64,000 bases of DNA. Origin: Symsagittifera roscoffensis. Taxonomy: Eukaryota; Xenacoelomorpha; Acoela; Convolutidae. The first letter of the stretch is position 1, and every line of letters begins with the position of its first letter. A program made the translations under genes and the position numbers. This document shows, piece by piece, positions 20,378 through 32,830 of this stretch. The notes below the pieces were generated by a model. That model searched no databases. It worked only from the letters and a program-made list of their open reading frames with translations, and had not been told where the DNA came from. The stretch lies in contig NC_087065.1 in NCBI RefSeq assembly GCF_963678635.1, positions 7,031,209-7,095,208 on the forward strand, read 5' to 3'.

Positions 20378-21130
20378 CTATTCAAAAATGATTTGTTGTC
20401 TTAGAATGTTATAGACGGCTCTGAGATATAATTGCCTTCTATAAACATTTTTACTTAAAAAGGTTAGCATTCCCAGATATGAATTTTCTTTTTTTTGGTT
20501 GATGGTTGGAATTTTAAAATTGCATCTCCTCGGGATTTCAAGGATCTTATTGTTGTTTCTTTGATAATATGTCCAAAGAAATTTACACGAGTAAGGAAAA
20601 ATTGTGATGTACCAGTAGATTTCATGTTTTTTTTTAAATAAGATTTGGTGATATTTATCTAAAACTTGGAACATTTCTTGTTTTTTTTTTGTGATTGTAT
20701 GAAAACATCGTCTAAATAGGTTATGACATTTTTACTGAAAATGAGTGGTCCTAAAAATTTACTCATGAATGCTGAAAAAACTGCTGATCCGTTAGAAATT
20801 CCATAGAAAAGTCTCTAAAATGCATATTGTTGATTTCCAATAACGAATTGTGTTAAGCGTCGTGATTGTTCGTCTAGTGGCATTTGATTACATGCGCTGT
20901 TCATGTCAGTTTTTTGTAAAGTATTGTCCATTTATTTTAGTGAGAATTACTTGAATTGGTTCTATAGGCCAATTACATTTAGATTCATCATTAAATGAAT
21001 TGAGGTATCTAGCATCTAGAACAATTTTTAATAATTCTCCTTCAGCGAGGTTATTATTGGGATTTTTAAAAATGTTTCCTTTTGGTTGTTTTTCTTCATT
21101 AACTGGAGAAATGATTTAACTGAAAAAAAA
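20378..21130 (-). pseudogene. pol: reverse transcriptase of RE3
   Basis: Ty3/gypsy-type reverse transcriptase. From its N-terminal side: LLKIVLDARYLNSFNDES near 21,010-21,060, DMNSACNQMPLDE at about 20,880-20,920, FYGISNGSAVFSAFMSKFLG at about 20,740-20,810 with an in-frame TAG just before it, and the catalytic YLDD at 20,707-20,718. The thumb/connection is the 98-codon frame at 20,378-20,674. The metal-binding YLDD is intact, but stops break the frame. The gene follows the protease at 21.4-21.9 kb directly. Confidence 0.85.
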
Positions 21131-21439
21131 TCTGAGCAAAAAAATCTGAGCAAAAAAATTATAACTGAACTTTTGTTTATTTGATTGATGAGATTGTAAG
21201 CCGAAAAATTTTATGGATTGGTTTGTATTCAAGGTCGGGCATATATAGTAGTTGCTTATTTTGATCTATGTTGTATTGATGGACTTAAGTTATTGAGAAG
21301 TTGCATACATATCCTGATAATGGTTTTAGGTGGTATCGATCTTAGCTGTATTTAGGGTAAAAATTGGAAAAAAATGGAAGTTTTTAATTTAATCTTTGAA
21401 AGAATGTGAGTGACGTGTTATTCATTCTTCTGTATTTGT
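21131..21439 (-). other. protease to reverse transcriptase linker in RE3
   Basis: Minus-strand linker of pol, much decayed, with a duplicated AAAAAAATCTGAGC motif at about 21,124-21,157. The same linker DNA recurs near 22,790-23,020 and 24,090-24,310. Confidence 0.4.
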
Positions 21440-21860
21440 CTTTTATATGAAATTTACTTTTAGCATATTAATAGTGGGGATATATTTAGTAATAAATTGT
21501 ATTCCAAGGAAATGATTTTGTGTTTTATATCTGTGATATAAAATGTTTGTTTGAAAGCTTTATTTAAAAAATATTTTTGTTCCATTGTTCGATTGGGAAC
21601 TAGGAGTAATTGAATTTTTCCACAGTTTGTTAGACTTGATCCTTGTGCTGTAGTTAATCTGCATGAAGTGTTTGAAGGTAAAAATTTTGGATGTAAAGTT
21701 TGTATTTCATTCCATGTGGGAAATATTTATAATTTTTGATTCTGCTCCTGAGTCTAATAAGAAATCAATTTCGAGGTCTGGTGATTGAAAATCTTTGCTT
21801 TTTGGAGTTTCTAAAAGAAGTGGGAAAGTCCAAACTTTTTCTTGAGGTGGTTGTATTTTT
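21440..21860 (-). pseudogene. pol: retropepsin-like protease copy 1 of RE3
   Basis: Matches 1-430 of RE1 on the same strand. The active-site segment LLDSGAES is at about 21,740-21,765, preceded by the conserved PKSKDFQSPDLEI segment. The second half keeps QFITKYIPTINML. It is frame-broken. This copy is contiguous with the reverse transcriptase below it and so belongs to the main pol. Confidence 0.75.
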
Positions 21861-21949
21861 TTTGCTGTAATTTGATATATATTATTCGTAGTTGAACTTC
21901 ATTCTTGTTCGGTGTAACCTGTTATGTTTTGTGTATTGTAATTGAAATT

Positions 21950-22320
21950 TTTAATATGGTCTAAATTGGTCTTAAAACCTAATAGTCTACAAATTTTACT
22001 CAAAAAGGCAGAAAAATTCTTAGTCCTATAGATATGCCGTGAAATAATCTAATAAATTTCTTTTGTTGGATTTTAATAGCGACTTGTCTCAAGCGACGTG
22101 ATTGTTCATCTAGTGACATTTGGTTGCATGCACTATTCATATCTGCGGTGCTTTAAGAGTAATCATGTGTTTTTGTGAGTATTACTTGTATTGGTTCTAG
22201 TTCCAATTGCATACTGATTCATGAATTAGAAAGTTTACATAGCGTGCATCCAAAACAGTTTTAAGTGATTCTCCTTTAGCGACAATAATTACTGTTTTTA
22301 TAAATGTGTTTACTTTGATT
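21950..22320 (-). pseudogene. pol: second, truncated reverse transcriptase fragment
   Basis: Parallel to 20,750-21,130: AKGESLKTVLDARYVNF at about 22,230-22,290 and remains of the following palm sequence down to about 21,960. It ends before the YLDD motif. It lies upstream of protease copy 1 and downstream of protease copy 2, so it is the truncated end of a duplicated pol block. Confidence 0.6.
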
Positions 22321-22789
22321 TGATTTTTATTGTTTGATGGTGAGATAATTCGTATTTATCAAGAATGTCTAAGAGCATCTCTACTTTGTCTTGTAAGTGT
22401 ATTAGAACTTTACTTGCGCGTTCTTTTTTCAAAAAGTGCGTCGGGCTTAAGTGAAAGGTGTAGTGTTGAATGTTTGTTGATGTAGTATAAGCCATGAGAT
22501 ATTTTTAAAATAAGTCTGCTAATTGTCAAAAAATGTTAAAGTTCAATTGTATATTTTGATTTTTGAAAAGTTGGTTTAAGTCAAATGGTTTTTGTGAAAT
22601 AACCTTGTTTTTTTAGTCAGTTTTTTATGTTACTAATAGACAATTCTTCATTAGGGATTGTTGATGGACAAATATATAATAGTTTTAACAAACTATTTTT
22701 TTGTATTGAATATAATTCGGCGTTGTTTCGGAATATCCTAACAGTCCCAAGAGAATTATAAACTTCTATGGCGAATTCTTATACACATA
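22321..22789. other. decayed pol linker and AT-rich sequence
   Basis: A 61-codon minus-strand frame at 22,310-22,495 sits where the linker ahead of reverse transcriptase should be. No domain is recognised. Confidence 0.35.
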
Positions 22790-24069
22790 GAGTGATATTG
22801 TGTCTATGTTTGTGTTTTTAGCTGATTGTATAGATAAAATTGTTACTTTAAAAAATTTATGAATAGTTTTTGTGTATTCTGTTTGTTGGTATATTGATGA
22901 ACTTGGTTGATTGAATTTCTTATGCATAACCTAATAGTGGTTTTAAATAATTTCTTTGTTGAATATATATGGGGTAAAATTTAGAAACAAAATGGGGGCT
23001 GTTGATTTAATCTTTGAAAAAAGGTTAGAGATGTATTTTTGAGTTATTTATAACTGTTTTTGATTTGCAATTTCCTGTTTAAGATACTTTTGATTGGGAT
23101 ATTTTGTGTAATAAGTGGTATTCCAATTATATTGTGTTAAATGTCAGTTTAATGTGAGTATTTTCCTGAAGGGTTTTAGTAAAAGTTTATTTTGTTCCCT
23201 TTTTCGAGTTAGTATAAGTGATAATTGAACTTTTCCATAGTTTGTTAAACTTGTGCCTTGTGCAGTGGTTAGTCTACTAGAAGTTTTGGAAAGAAAAGTT
23301 TTGGGTGTAGATTGTGATTCTTATTCCATGTAGGATTATTGATAATAATTGACTCTGCGCCGGAGTCGATTTAAAAATCTATTTCAAGATCTGGTGGTTA
23401 AAAACTTTGTGTTTTTTTTGGATTTCTTAAAAGAGTGGTATTGTCCAATTTTTGCTTTAAGTGATGAGACCTCATTTGTTGTAAATTGGTATATATTATT
23501 CATATTTTAGTTATATTCGATGATACGAGGAGTGTAATTTATTTTATTTTGATTTTTTGTTGACTATTGAAATTTTGACTTGGAAAAGTCATTCTGATAA
23601 AAAAAAATCGATTAAATTGATGTTTCGAGCTCATCAAATTAATTCAATTGATGCTTCGTAATAAAAGTTTTTTTCTAATTCACTTTTTTCATCTGTGCTT
23701 TCACAGTGTATGTCGTTTAGTTGAAGTATTGAAGCTTCGATTTTGTCAATACCTGGGGCGTCTGGGATTGTTTCATTTGTAGGTTGTCCTTGACTTTTTT
23801 GTCATTGATATTTTGGTATACTACTCCTGTAGTTTTGATTTTTTCATTTTGAATATTGTGATTTATTTTGTTACGGTGACGGAGAATAGTTTCTTGATCT
23901 GTTTTGATTGTTGTTGTTTAGTAACCGCTCTCGGTTTTTTGAGGAGTTTCTGGTTCGATCTTCGGAATAGTAGTGATTCGGGCGGTTTGAATATTGACGA
24001 TTCCTATTATAGTTTGATAAGTTAATTTATTGGACTTGTTAGTGCTATTGTGTCTCTGTTTGTGTGCCA
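22790..24069 (-). repeat. tandem block 1: gag tail plus protease copy 2
   Basis: One unit of an approximately 1.3-kb tandem duplication. It holds the Arg/Asn/Ser-rich gag tail at about 23,790-24,060 and a protease remnant at about 23,190-23,470, in which the active-site DNA (TTGACTCTGCGCCGGAGTCG) is followed by a stop. Compare the GGTATACTACTCCTGTA stretch at 23,815 with 25,114, a spacing of 1,299 bases. Confidence 0.75.
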
Positions 24070-25330
24070 TTGTGTTTGTGTTTGCGTTTTCAGCTAATTT
24101 TATAGATGAAATCGTTACTCTAAAAAATTATGAACTGGTTTGAATTCGAGGTCAGATATATATAGTTTTTGTGTATTCTGAGTGTTGTTATATTGATAAT
24201 CTTGGTAGATGGATAATGAAATGCATGTCCTGATAGTGGTTTTAAATGTTTTCTTTGTTGAATGTCTGTAGGGCAAAATTTATAAACAAAATGGGGGTTG
24301 TTGACTTAATCTTTAAAAAAAGGGTTAGAGATGTATTATTGAGTTATGTATAATTAATTTTGATTTGGAATTTGCTGTTTGAGATACATATGGTTGGGAT
24401 ATATTGTGTAACAAAAGGTAATCCAATTATATTGTGTTTAATGTCTGTTATCTGTAGTATTTAATTGAAGGCTTGTAGTCAAAGTTTATTTTGTTCCATT
24501 GTTCGAGTTTTTATAAGTGATAATTGAATCTTTCCATAGTTTATTAAACTTGTCTCTTGTGCTGTGGCTAGTTAACTGGAAGTTTTGGAACGTATATGTT
24601 TTGAATGTAGGTTGTGAAACTCATTCAATATAGGAGTTTTGATAATGTTTGACTCTGCGCCGAAGTCGATTTAAAATCTATTTCAAGATCTGATGTTTAA
24701 ATTGTTTTTTTTTGGGTTTCTAAAAGGAAAGGGACTGTCCAATTTTTTGCTTTAGGTGGTGAGACGTTATTCGTTGTGTTTTGGTATATATTTTTTATAT
24801 TTGAGTTATATTCAATGATATGAGGAGTATGATTTATGTTATCCTAATTTTTTGATGAATCCTGAAGTTTTGAGTTGGAAAAACCATTCTGGTAATAAAT
24901 CGATAAAATTGATGTTTCGTACTCATTGATTTGATTAAAATGATATTTCGTAATAAAAGTTTTTTTCAATTTCACTTTTGTCGTCTTGTCGTCTGTGCTT
25001 TCACAGGGCATATCGTTTAGTTGAAATTCTAAAGCTTCCGTATTGTCAATACCTGGGGGTGTGGGATTATATCAAATGTAGGTTGTATTTGACTTATTCG
25101 TCATTAATAATTTGGTATACTACTCCTGTAATTTTCAATTTTTTATTTGAACATTGTGAGTTATTTATTTAAGGTGACCGAGAATAACTTCTTGATCTGT
25201 TTTGATAGTTGTTGTTTATTAATCGATCGCGGTCGTTTGAAAAATTTTTTGTTCGATTGTTGGAAGAGTAGCGATTCCGGGAGTTTGAATATTAGTGATT
25301 CCTATTATAGTTTAGCTAGTTAGTTTTATT
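24070..25330 (-). repeat. tandem block 2: gag tail plus protease copy 3
   Basis: Second unit, with gag tail at about 25,100-25,330 and protease remnant at about 24,490-24,760 (TTGACTCTGCGCCGAAGTCG). It joins directly to the gag core of RE3. Both units are broken by stops in every frame. Confidence 0.75.
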
Positions 25331-26175
25331 TCAATTGTTAATGTCTATTTGATCTGTTATATCGGTTTTATGAATAGTTTTGTGCATTTTCTCTCTCCGG
25401 TGACCTTCCCCGAAAACTATAAGAATAAAATATAAGGGGATTGTGAATTGTTATTGTTATAGCTTGTTGGGATCGGTTTTCATGAGATCTTTTTTAGGTA
25501 AACTCTGGTTGTCGTTCATGTATTCGTCGGAAGACTTGCTTGGTTCTTTGTACTTTGGTAGAAAATTTGACTTATCTTGTTGTTTTTGTCTACATTCAGC
25601 AAAACTATGTCCGTAATTGCAGCAATATTTACAAAATTTTTGAATAAAAGTTTGCCTTTATAATTTGGGCTTTTTCCATAGATATTCAGAATTTGGATAA
25701 TTGTTTCTGCTAGATTGTAGTCGGAGTCTTAAATGTTTTCTTGTTGATTTGCATAAAAATGATTTGTTGATTCTTGTTCATTGCATAAAACTCTTTGATG
25801 TGGTTTGTTTCGTTCGGAGTTGAACATTTTCGAACATTCTTCTGTAAATCTGTTCCAGTCGGAATTATTTTCTATGGGTAAAACTGAAAACAGTTTTTGC
25901 GCTGCGCCATCGAGTGTCCTTTGTATATGTGAATCCAATTTTGACGAAGTGGTGTGTTTATACGTTCTGGACCTATGTTTAAGATTAAGTTAGCTTCTAC
26001 TGAGTATTCAAGATCTGTTCTCGTAAATACCATGATTGGTTTATTTGATGTTATAGATGATCCATCCGAAATGTACGAACTTATTGTCATTTGGAATGAT
26101 TCTGGCGTGTTAGGTATTTGTTCAAAAATTTGAAATTGATTTTTGTAATTTCTAGTTGTTTTTAATAATCGGGTA
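25331..26175 (-). pseudogene. gag: gag of RE3, decayed
   Basis: Shows the same segments as RE1 Gag: SDGSSITSNKPIMVFTRTD (about 26,010-26,070), LILNIGPE, then RTLDGAAQKLFSVLPIE and FNSERNKPHQRVLCN in a 69-codon frame at 25,729-25,938. The CCHC knuckle CKYCCNYGHSFAEC is at about 25,590-25,635. About 90 codons of the capsid C-terminal part present in RE1 are missing between RVLCN and the knuckle. Frame changes and stops make it a pseudogene. Confidence 0.75.
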
Positions 26176-28250
26176 ATAGGATTTCATTTCTCATGGATTC
26201 GGGTTGTTAACTTTAAGTATTTGTGTAGTTGTGATAATGTAACGTTTTTATTAAGTTAAGCTAAATTTTGTCGATAAGAACTTTGTTGTTTTATTTGCCG
26301 TGGTTGATGAGAGTTCATATAAAGTTCAAAAAATCTGGTCGAAAAGTATCATCTGGTTGATCTAAATTCTTCCAGTGATTTCTTTACTGATAATTATTAT
26401 TTTAATGCTGGTTTTGATGGATGCGTTCTTTATCTCAACAATAATGTGGTTGGCTTCTTACTAATTGCTTCTTAGTCGAGTTTTTAATTTGTTGAAAAAA
26501 ATGGATAATTTTCAGCTCAATCTGCCTGAGGTTTTCTTTTATCATTAAAACTTGAGATTTTGGCTTTGATGCCTGTTGAGTATAATTTGGTTCTCGTGAT
26601 TTGTTTTTGTGTTCTATATTATGGTCGTGCTATTGGATTACTATTGTTATTTTTGGTCGTTATTTAGTAATTGGTCTATTAATTTGATAATCCATATGTG
26701 AATATTTTGGAACGACTAATCGTTTGACTGTTGACTGCAAATTCGTTGGTGGAAATAGAGTATTATTTTTATTGTGTGGTGTTGTAAGTGTTGGAAGATT
26801 AGGAGATATAATTTGTTTTGTTGTTATAGGTAGTGTTTCAAGTATTTCTTTGTTTATAAAATGTGATGGAGTTTGAATAGCTTGTGGTTTTAAGTTTTTA
26901 GTACCGTTAAGGGTTTCCTGTGTTTTGAAAAATGTTGATTTTAAACTACTGTTGCTTGTCTCTTCATCAAATATTGCATTATATTTTAAGGGTGTACAGT
27001 CCTTTATTAGTGGAGTTACTCTCAGATAATCTTTGTGTACGGGAATAGTTGTATTGCTGCGCTTGAAGTATCATTTGGGATGTTTAAAAAATCAAGACAC
27101 CATTCAGGGTCCCATACATAATCTTTTTCGTCTGCTAATATTGTTTCATTGTCTCAAGTTTGTGGTCAAAAATTTTTTCTTGCTGTTGAGATTACATCTA
27201 AGTTGTGTACAAAATATTCTAATTTGATTCATGCTAGGATTTTTTTCAGATCAACTTTTACAATTTGTGATTTTTCATTTTGAGTGAGTGTTTCACAAAA
27301 TGAGTCTAAAATTTGCGATAGAGGTTTATTTTGTGTCTTACTTTTGCATGTCGAGATGTTTGAGGTGGTGATACATATAATACTTCGTTTAATTCTAATA
27401 TAGAAACGTAACTATAATTGATAGAGAAAACCCCTTTCGTGAAAACTACGTTTGCTTTTTGGGAATTTTGATGCTGAATAGTCTTGCTACAATCTATGAA
27501 AACTTTCGACAAATCTAATTCTATATCCTCTGTTTATATTCGGTGTGGTGTTTTATTGTGTTTGTGATGGCAGAATTTCAATATAAATATGCCGTAATGT
27601 GAAGTAATAATACTGATACCTAGTAGGTAGTGATCACGTATTTGTCTTTTATTTTTTTTTCAGGAAATTCTTGTTTGCATGGACTATTTCCTTTTGAAAT
27701 AAATTTTCTATGATTAGATTCTGGCAAAGCTGTACTTGTCGTCTAAAGGGATCGCTTTGTGGATTAAGGACAAAGGGAACGATATAGTCATCAATCGCCA
27801 GAGTTATCATCGTTTTGTAATATTTTTCGAGCGGAATCACAGTTAATGTGTAAATTTCCTATTAGTATATTCCAATTAAAGAGTCTCGCTGGCTTGCGCA
27901 TATTTTATTCTACGTAAACTTTTTATAGATGATGCTGTTGTGGATTCTGGTTCTGAAAATTTCTTTGATTGTCTACTGGTTTACTTTTGTCGTGGCTTAG
28001 ATCTCGAATCTTTTGAAGTTTATGTATTGTTGTTGAGTCAGGTTCCGAAACTGGTTACGCGTTCTGGAAAGTTTTGACTTAACGATTCATTTTTGTTGTG
28101 TGATTATTGCCTCTTTTTTGATTTTTTTTTGATCTGACATCTTTTGCTCATGCGATGTAATGAAAAGATCAGATCTTTCTTCTTTAACCAAACACCTATG
28201 GAGAATTATTGTTTGTTTCCTAATTTATCTCTTGACACAAGTGTTAGAGC
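26176..28250 (-). pseudogene. accessory ORFs A-C of RE3, decayed
   Basis: Follows the RE1 order. ORF A remains at about 27,860-28,250; ORF B is a 63-codon frame at 27,649-27,840 (QLCQNLI). The N-part of ORF C is a 68-codon frame at 27,306-27,512, and its WDPEW segment is at about 27,090-27,115. The Thr/Pro-rich C-part of ORF C runs from about 27.0 down to 26.6 kb. All are interrupted. Comparison with RE1 supports a conserved pre-gag gene block. Confidence 0.6.
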
Positions 28251-28289
28251 TATGGGTGCAAATTCCAGGGTTAAGGTTTTTTATTTACT

Positions 28290-29500
28290 AAACAGTTAGT
28301 CCTTACGGCTTTTGTGAGGTTATCTTACTCCTGTGTGATAGTTTGTTCAGTGTAGGCGGGTTGGAGATAGAGTATATCATTTCGTTAGAATGATTTTAAA
28401 CTTTCTCAAGAGGTTTAAACTTAGGGTCTCATTTGTGATCAAGGTTTGAATTTTAGTAGATCAATCCACAAGGACCAGGTATAAATAGAACACAAGTAAA
28501 TCGTTAGGTCTGAAGTCTTACTAATTTTAAGACTTCTTATAGCCTGGGTCAATGAAGAGAAGGGGCTCAAGTGAAGGATGAGTAACCGAAGTTCTTCACT
28601 GTTTATCTTATTAGAATGGCTGGTTATTTAAATCAATTCAATTGGTCCTGTGTCATTTTTAAAATTTGGAGAGTGAATCGATGTTTGAGGTCGTTAGACA
28701 TTAGTGCAAAGAGGTGGGGAGAACAAATTGCTCCAAATGATCCAAAGAAAGCCTCGATGATCAAGTATTTTAAAATGATTTATAAATTAAAATTCAGTTA
28801 AAAAATGAAGATCCCAGGATAGCTTTGATGATCTGGTTTAAAGAAAATTTAAGTTGTTCAAAACAAGCATAGGCCTTGACAAAAAATAAAATTAAATTAA
28901 AAGATTAAGAAAAGGATAGAATTTTTAGAAAAGATTTGTTTAAAAAACTAACAGATCAATTTGATTTTGATTCGATTTATTGAGACGTGGAGATACATTT
29001 TCAATAAATCAAAACATTTTGTGGACTGTTTGTGGATCTTTTTTTGATTTTGTATTTGCTAAATCTAAACATTTAGAGGTATATTCGAGACTCTTGGTCG
29101 CAACAGATGAGTTTCAGTCCGGGATGATTCACTAAGAGAGTAATTTCACATAAAGCACACCGTTTGTTCGACACGCTATCTTACTTTTGGCGGGATAGAT
29201 TCGTGCAACATCTTTGTATGATACCAATCCTAATCATAAAGGATATATCTCCTAGTCTCAATAGATTTTTTGTATACTAGTATTTGCGAGATAAGACCCA
29301 GGAACTGTTCTGGAGAAGAGCAACTGTTTGCTGAATTAATCTTATTCTGTTCTTGCTGACGCTATAAATTTTTGTTATAGTGTCAGTTATGGATCTTGAT
29401 TGGAACGCTATAGTGTTAGTTTTGGATCATGACTGGTCAACTCTAAGTATTTTACCGAGGACGTTTTTTAAGAACATAACAAATATAAACTAATTTTGAA
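28290..29500 (-). mobile_element. leader/LTR-like 5' region of RE3
   Basis: Same orientation and order as 4,420-5,540: AACAGTTAGTCCTTACGGC, AGCCTGGGTCAATGAAGAG, GAGTGAATCGATGTTTGAGG, then the outer part with CACACCGTTTGTTCGACACG and GGATAGATTCGTGCAA. It ends near GGATCATGATTGG at about 29,430. A 31-base piece with TTAGTT.TGGATC.TGATTGG is duplicated in tandem at about 29,383-29,433. Confidence 0.6.
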
Positions 29501-30545
29501 CTAGTTTCTCTTGGTAACTCAAACATAGAGTAACGAAAACTCTTTGAAAAAATCGATGACACCCTTTCAGCAAAATGTCTGAACTTTGTTTGACTAGTAT
29601 TTTTTCAGAAATTTTTAATGTAATGTATGATTAGCGTCTATGGAGGTCAACCCAGGAAGTAGGATTGAAAAATAAAGTCAAAACGATAGCAGATAGAACC
29701 CGCTCTGAACCAAATGAGAATTGTGGTCAAACATTGTAAAGAGAGCACACAAAAAGCCAAAAAGTGATAAACTTACATTAATTAACCAGCCAAAAGATTG
29801 TATTTTGATCTGTTCCCCGATGAAGGCGTACACTGACAGAAAGTAAATGCGATGGTCTTTTTTGTTGTTTGCGCGAAGTTCAATATAAAAGAAGTAATCG
29901 TTCATTCTACCCACTTCAATCCAATAAACTAAAACAGATTAGTTGGGAATGGGAATTTATTAGCCAGCGAATTAACAGTCAAATACCAGCCGATTAATAA
30001 AGCCAAGAAAGTAAAAGAAAGTAAATAATTGGCGAGTTATATAAACAAGTCGAAAATTATATCACTTTAGTGAAAAAGTTTGCAAGTTTTTTGTAAGTAA
30101 AATTTTTTTTATTTTTTATTCCTGATCGCAACAAGCCAAATTAAGCCAAACTCCGATTGCAACAAGTACTTTGGTTAAGCAGAAACTAAATTAGAGTGAC
30201 CTAAAAAGGTCTTGAAAGTTTTTTAAAGTTTTTTTCCAGTTTTAACAGCTGCTAATATTTCAATATTTGTTTTTTTTTACATGTGGATTAAGATAAAAGT
30301 GGATTAGGAAAAAATCCCAAAACACTCTTTGAGCTTCAGTTTTTGGAAAAAATGTTAATAAACTAAAATGACATAACCCACACAGATAAAAAAAAAACTC
30401 GGGTACAGCAAAGTTTGCCTCTTGTTAGAGGAGTTATTATGAAAAGGTGGGAACTGCTAAACAGTTTCAACAGGCCACTTCCAATGATTGTTCTTTCTTG
30501 GTGTTCACATCTGAAAGCTGATAAACTTTGTTTTGCGGTTTGTTT
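29031..30545. repeat. tandem duplication D, unit 1
   Basis: Matches 30,546-31,995 in the same orientation throughout. It starts inside the outer LTR-like block (TTTTGTATTTGCTAAA, GACTCTTGGTCG) and ends near GTGGGAACTGCTAAACAGTT and CTGAAAGCTGA. About 1 kb of each unit, beyond the LTR-like part, is not seen elsewhere in the window. Confidence 0.8.
29777..29914 (-). CDS. exon-like ORF in duplication unit 1, unrecognised
   Basis: 138 bases open on the minus strand, ending AATTAAT at a perfect splice donor (GTAAGT, 29,771-29,776). The peptide includes NDYFFYIELRANNKKDHRI and LSVYAFIGEQIKIQSFGWLI. The unit 2 counterpart at 31,301-31,438 has the same length and donor, and keeps the second half almost unchanged. 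I do not recognise the protein. It may be an exon of a host gene or of a gene carried by the element. Confidence 0.4.
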
Positions 30546-31995
30546 TTGGATCTTGTTTCAATTTTGTATTTGCTAAACATAAATTTCTAGAGGTATGTTC
30601 AAGACTCTTGGTCGTACCAGATGAGTTAAAGTCCGGCATGGCTCACTCCTAGAGTAATTTCACATGAGGTACGCCGTCTGTTCGTCACGCTATGTTTTTT
30701 TTCGGCTAGACAGATTCGGCCAACTTCTTAGTCTGATACCGATCTTAATCTTAAATGATTTATCTCCTAGTCTCAATAGATCTATTGTAAACTGGTATTT
30801 GCGAGATCAGAGCCAGGAACTGTTCTGGAGAAGAGCAACTGTTTGCTGAGTTTAATTTTTTCTGTTCCTGCTGACGCTAGAAATTGTTTGTTATAGTGTT
30901 AGTTATGGATCTTGATTGGAACGCTATAGTGTTAGTTATGGATCATGATTGGTTAGCTCTTAGTACTTTACAGAGGAAGTTTATTAAGAATATATTAGGA
31001 TGAAAAAACATGTTTTGAACTGGGGTCACTTGGTTACTCAAACGTAGAATAACCAAAGTTCTTCGAAAGTTCGATGGCACCATTTCAGCAAAAGGTATGA
31101 ATTTTATTAGACTAGTATTTTTTCATAGACTTTTTTATGGAATCGTATGATTAGCATTCTTTGTCTTAGAGGTCAAGCCGGGAAGTAGTATGGAATAAAT
31201 AAGTCAAAATGATAGCAGATAGAAGCCGCTCTGAACCAAATGAGAATTGTGGTCAAACATTGTAAAGATAGCACACAAAAACCGAAAATGATAAACTTAC
31301 ATTAATTAGCCAGCCAAAAGATTGTATTCTGATCTGTTCCCCGATGAAGGCGTACACTGACAGAAGCAAAATGCGATGGTCTTTCTTGTTGTTTGCGCGA
31401 AACTCAAAATAAAAGAAGTAATCCGTTATTCTACCCATTTCCTTCCAAGTAAACTAAAACAGCCAACGAACTATCAGTCAAAAAAATGGGATTGTAAAAA
31501 CCAGTAAAAACCAGCCGCGAAAGTAAAAAAAAAGTAAATAACCAGCCAATTATATAAACAGGTCGAAAATTAAATCAATTAAGTTGAAAATTGCACGTTT
31601 TTTGTAAGTGTAGATTTTTCATTTTTTATGAGCCAAATTCCAACTGCGCCAATTTCTTTGGTTAAGCAGAAACTAAATTAGAGTGACCTAAAAAGGTCTT
31701 GAAAATTTTTTTAAAGTTTTTTTCCAGTTTTTACAGATGCTAACGTTTTTTACAAGTGGATTAAGAAAAGAAAAGTTACAAGACGCACTTTGAGTTTAAG
31801 TTTTCCGAGAAAATGTAGTTAAACTAGAATGACACAACCCACACAGATAAAAAAAAATCGAAGAGAGTGAAGTTTTGTTAGAGGAATAATTATGAAAAAG
31901 TGGGAACTGCTAAACAGTTTCAGCAATCCGCTTTCAATTCTTGCTCTCTTTTTGTGTTGATTTCTGAAAGCTGACTAACTTTTTATGGTTTTCTA
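30546..31995. repeat. tandem duplication D, unit 2
   Basis: Second unit. It contains a partial LTR-like block (30,546-31,010, with GTACGCCGTCTGTTCGTCAC) followed by the same 1-kb sequence. The LTR-like piece in each unit shows that the duplication happened after the retroelement inserted. Confidence 0.8.
31301..31438 (-). CDS. exon-like ORF in duplication unit 2, unrecognised
   Basis: Starts with ATG at 31,438; the peptide includes TDYFFYFEFRANNKKDHRI and LSVYAFIGEQIRIQSFGWLI. It ends at the same GTAAGT donor (31,295-31,300). Differences from unit 1 include conservative replacements (Ile/Phe, Leu/Phe, Lys/Arg). Function unknown. Confidence 0.4.
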
Positions 31996-32504
31996 ATGTG
32001 GTTTAAGTGAACTAGTGGTGTCTTTACCCGGGATGCTAAACAAAAAAATCTCCTTTGTCGGTTTCATTCATATCTACTTTTTCGCTTTTCACTTATATAA
32101 AAAACCATTTGATGTTTCTCTTTCTAACAAAAATTTTTGCCGAAACACTTTAGGCAAACCCTAAGGACTAAACATTTATGCGCTGCAAGGTATAATTATT
32201 GAGGGGGAGAAAGGAAAATCTAATTTTTTGCTATACGCTCATGTAATATATAAGTTTAAAACTAGAAAAAAGCTCAGTTTAACAATGATATGATTTTAAT
32301 GTAATGGAAACTCATCAAAGTAAATTTAATTGCAATGGAATCATAAGCCACAATTAAGTAATAATTTTTTTAAACCGGAGTTTTTTCCTGTTGATTTCAT
32401 TTGGTTTGAATTTTTCTGAGAACTGCAAGAGATTCACTAGTCCTGGTTGACTGAAAATTGAACCAAAAAAAATAAAAAAAACTTCCTCTCCTAATAAAAA
32501 AGAA
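31996..32504. other. AT-rich spacer, nothing recognised
   Basis: Short frames only. Confidence 0.4.
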
Positions 32505-32830
32505 TCTGTACAGCAGTACGCGCAATAAAAATTAGAATCTTTTGAGAGAAGCGTCGAGGTACGCTACTTACGTTGCAACTATCGCGATTCAAAACGGATA
32601 TTCCGCAACTGTCTAAACTCAAAATGGATGTAGCGAAATGGCGCGACCCAAAAAGAATATTTCGTGCAATCAAAAATTGAGCGACAAGCGCAATCAAAAG
32701 TATCTGTCAACTTTGCGCGAGGAGGAAAAATCTGCTAGACTTTAAGCGACCCATATGATATATGTCGCGACTTTGTACAGGACTTCCTCAGGACTTTGAG
32801 CGACCAAATATTTTTGCGCGAGTTTCGAAA
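32505..32830. repeat. degenerate GCGAC-rich array
   Basis: Loose repeats of GTTGCAACTATCGCGATTCA, CTCAAAATGGATGTAGCG and GCGCGACCCAAAAAGAATAT. Read in reverse these resemble the 88-base array at 47,880-48,110, so the two arrays are related and inverted. The plus-strand frames here are by-products. Confidence 0.5.

Noticed and set aside
28290-29500. Exact LTR boundaries and a tRNA primer-binding site
   Set aside because: No TG...CA pair with an adjacent CCA-containing tRNA match could be fixed in any copy, so the block is called only LTR-like.
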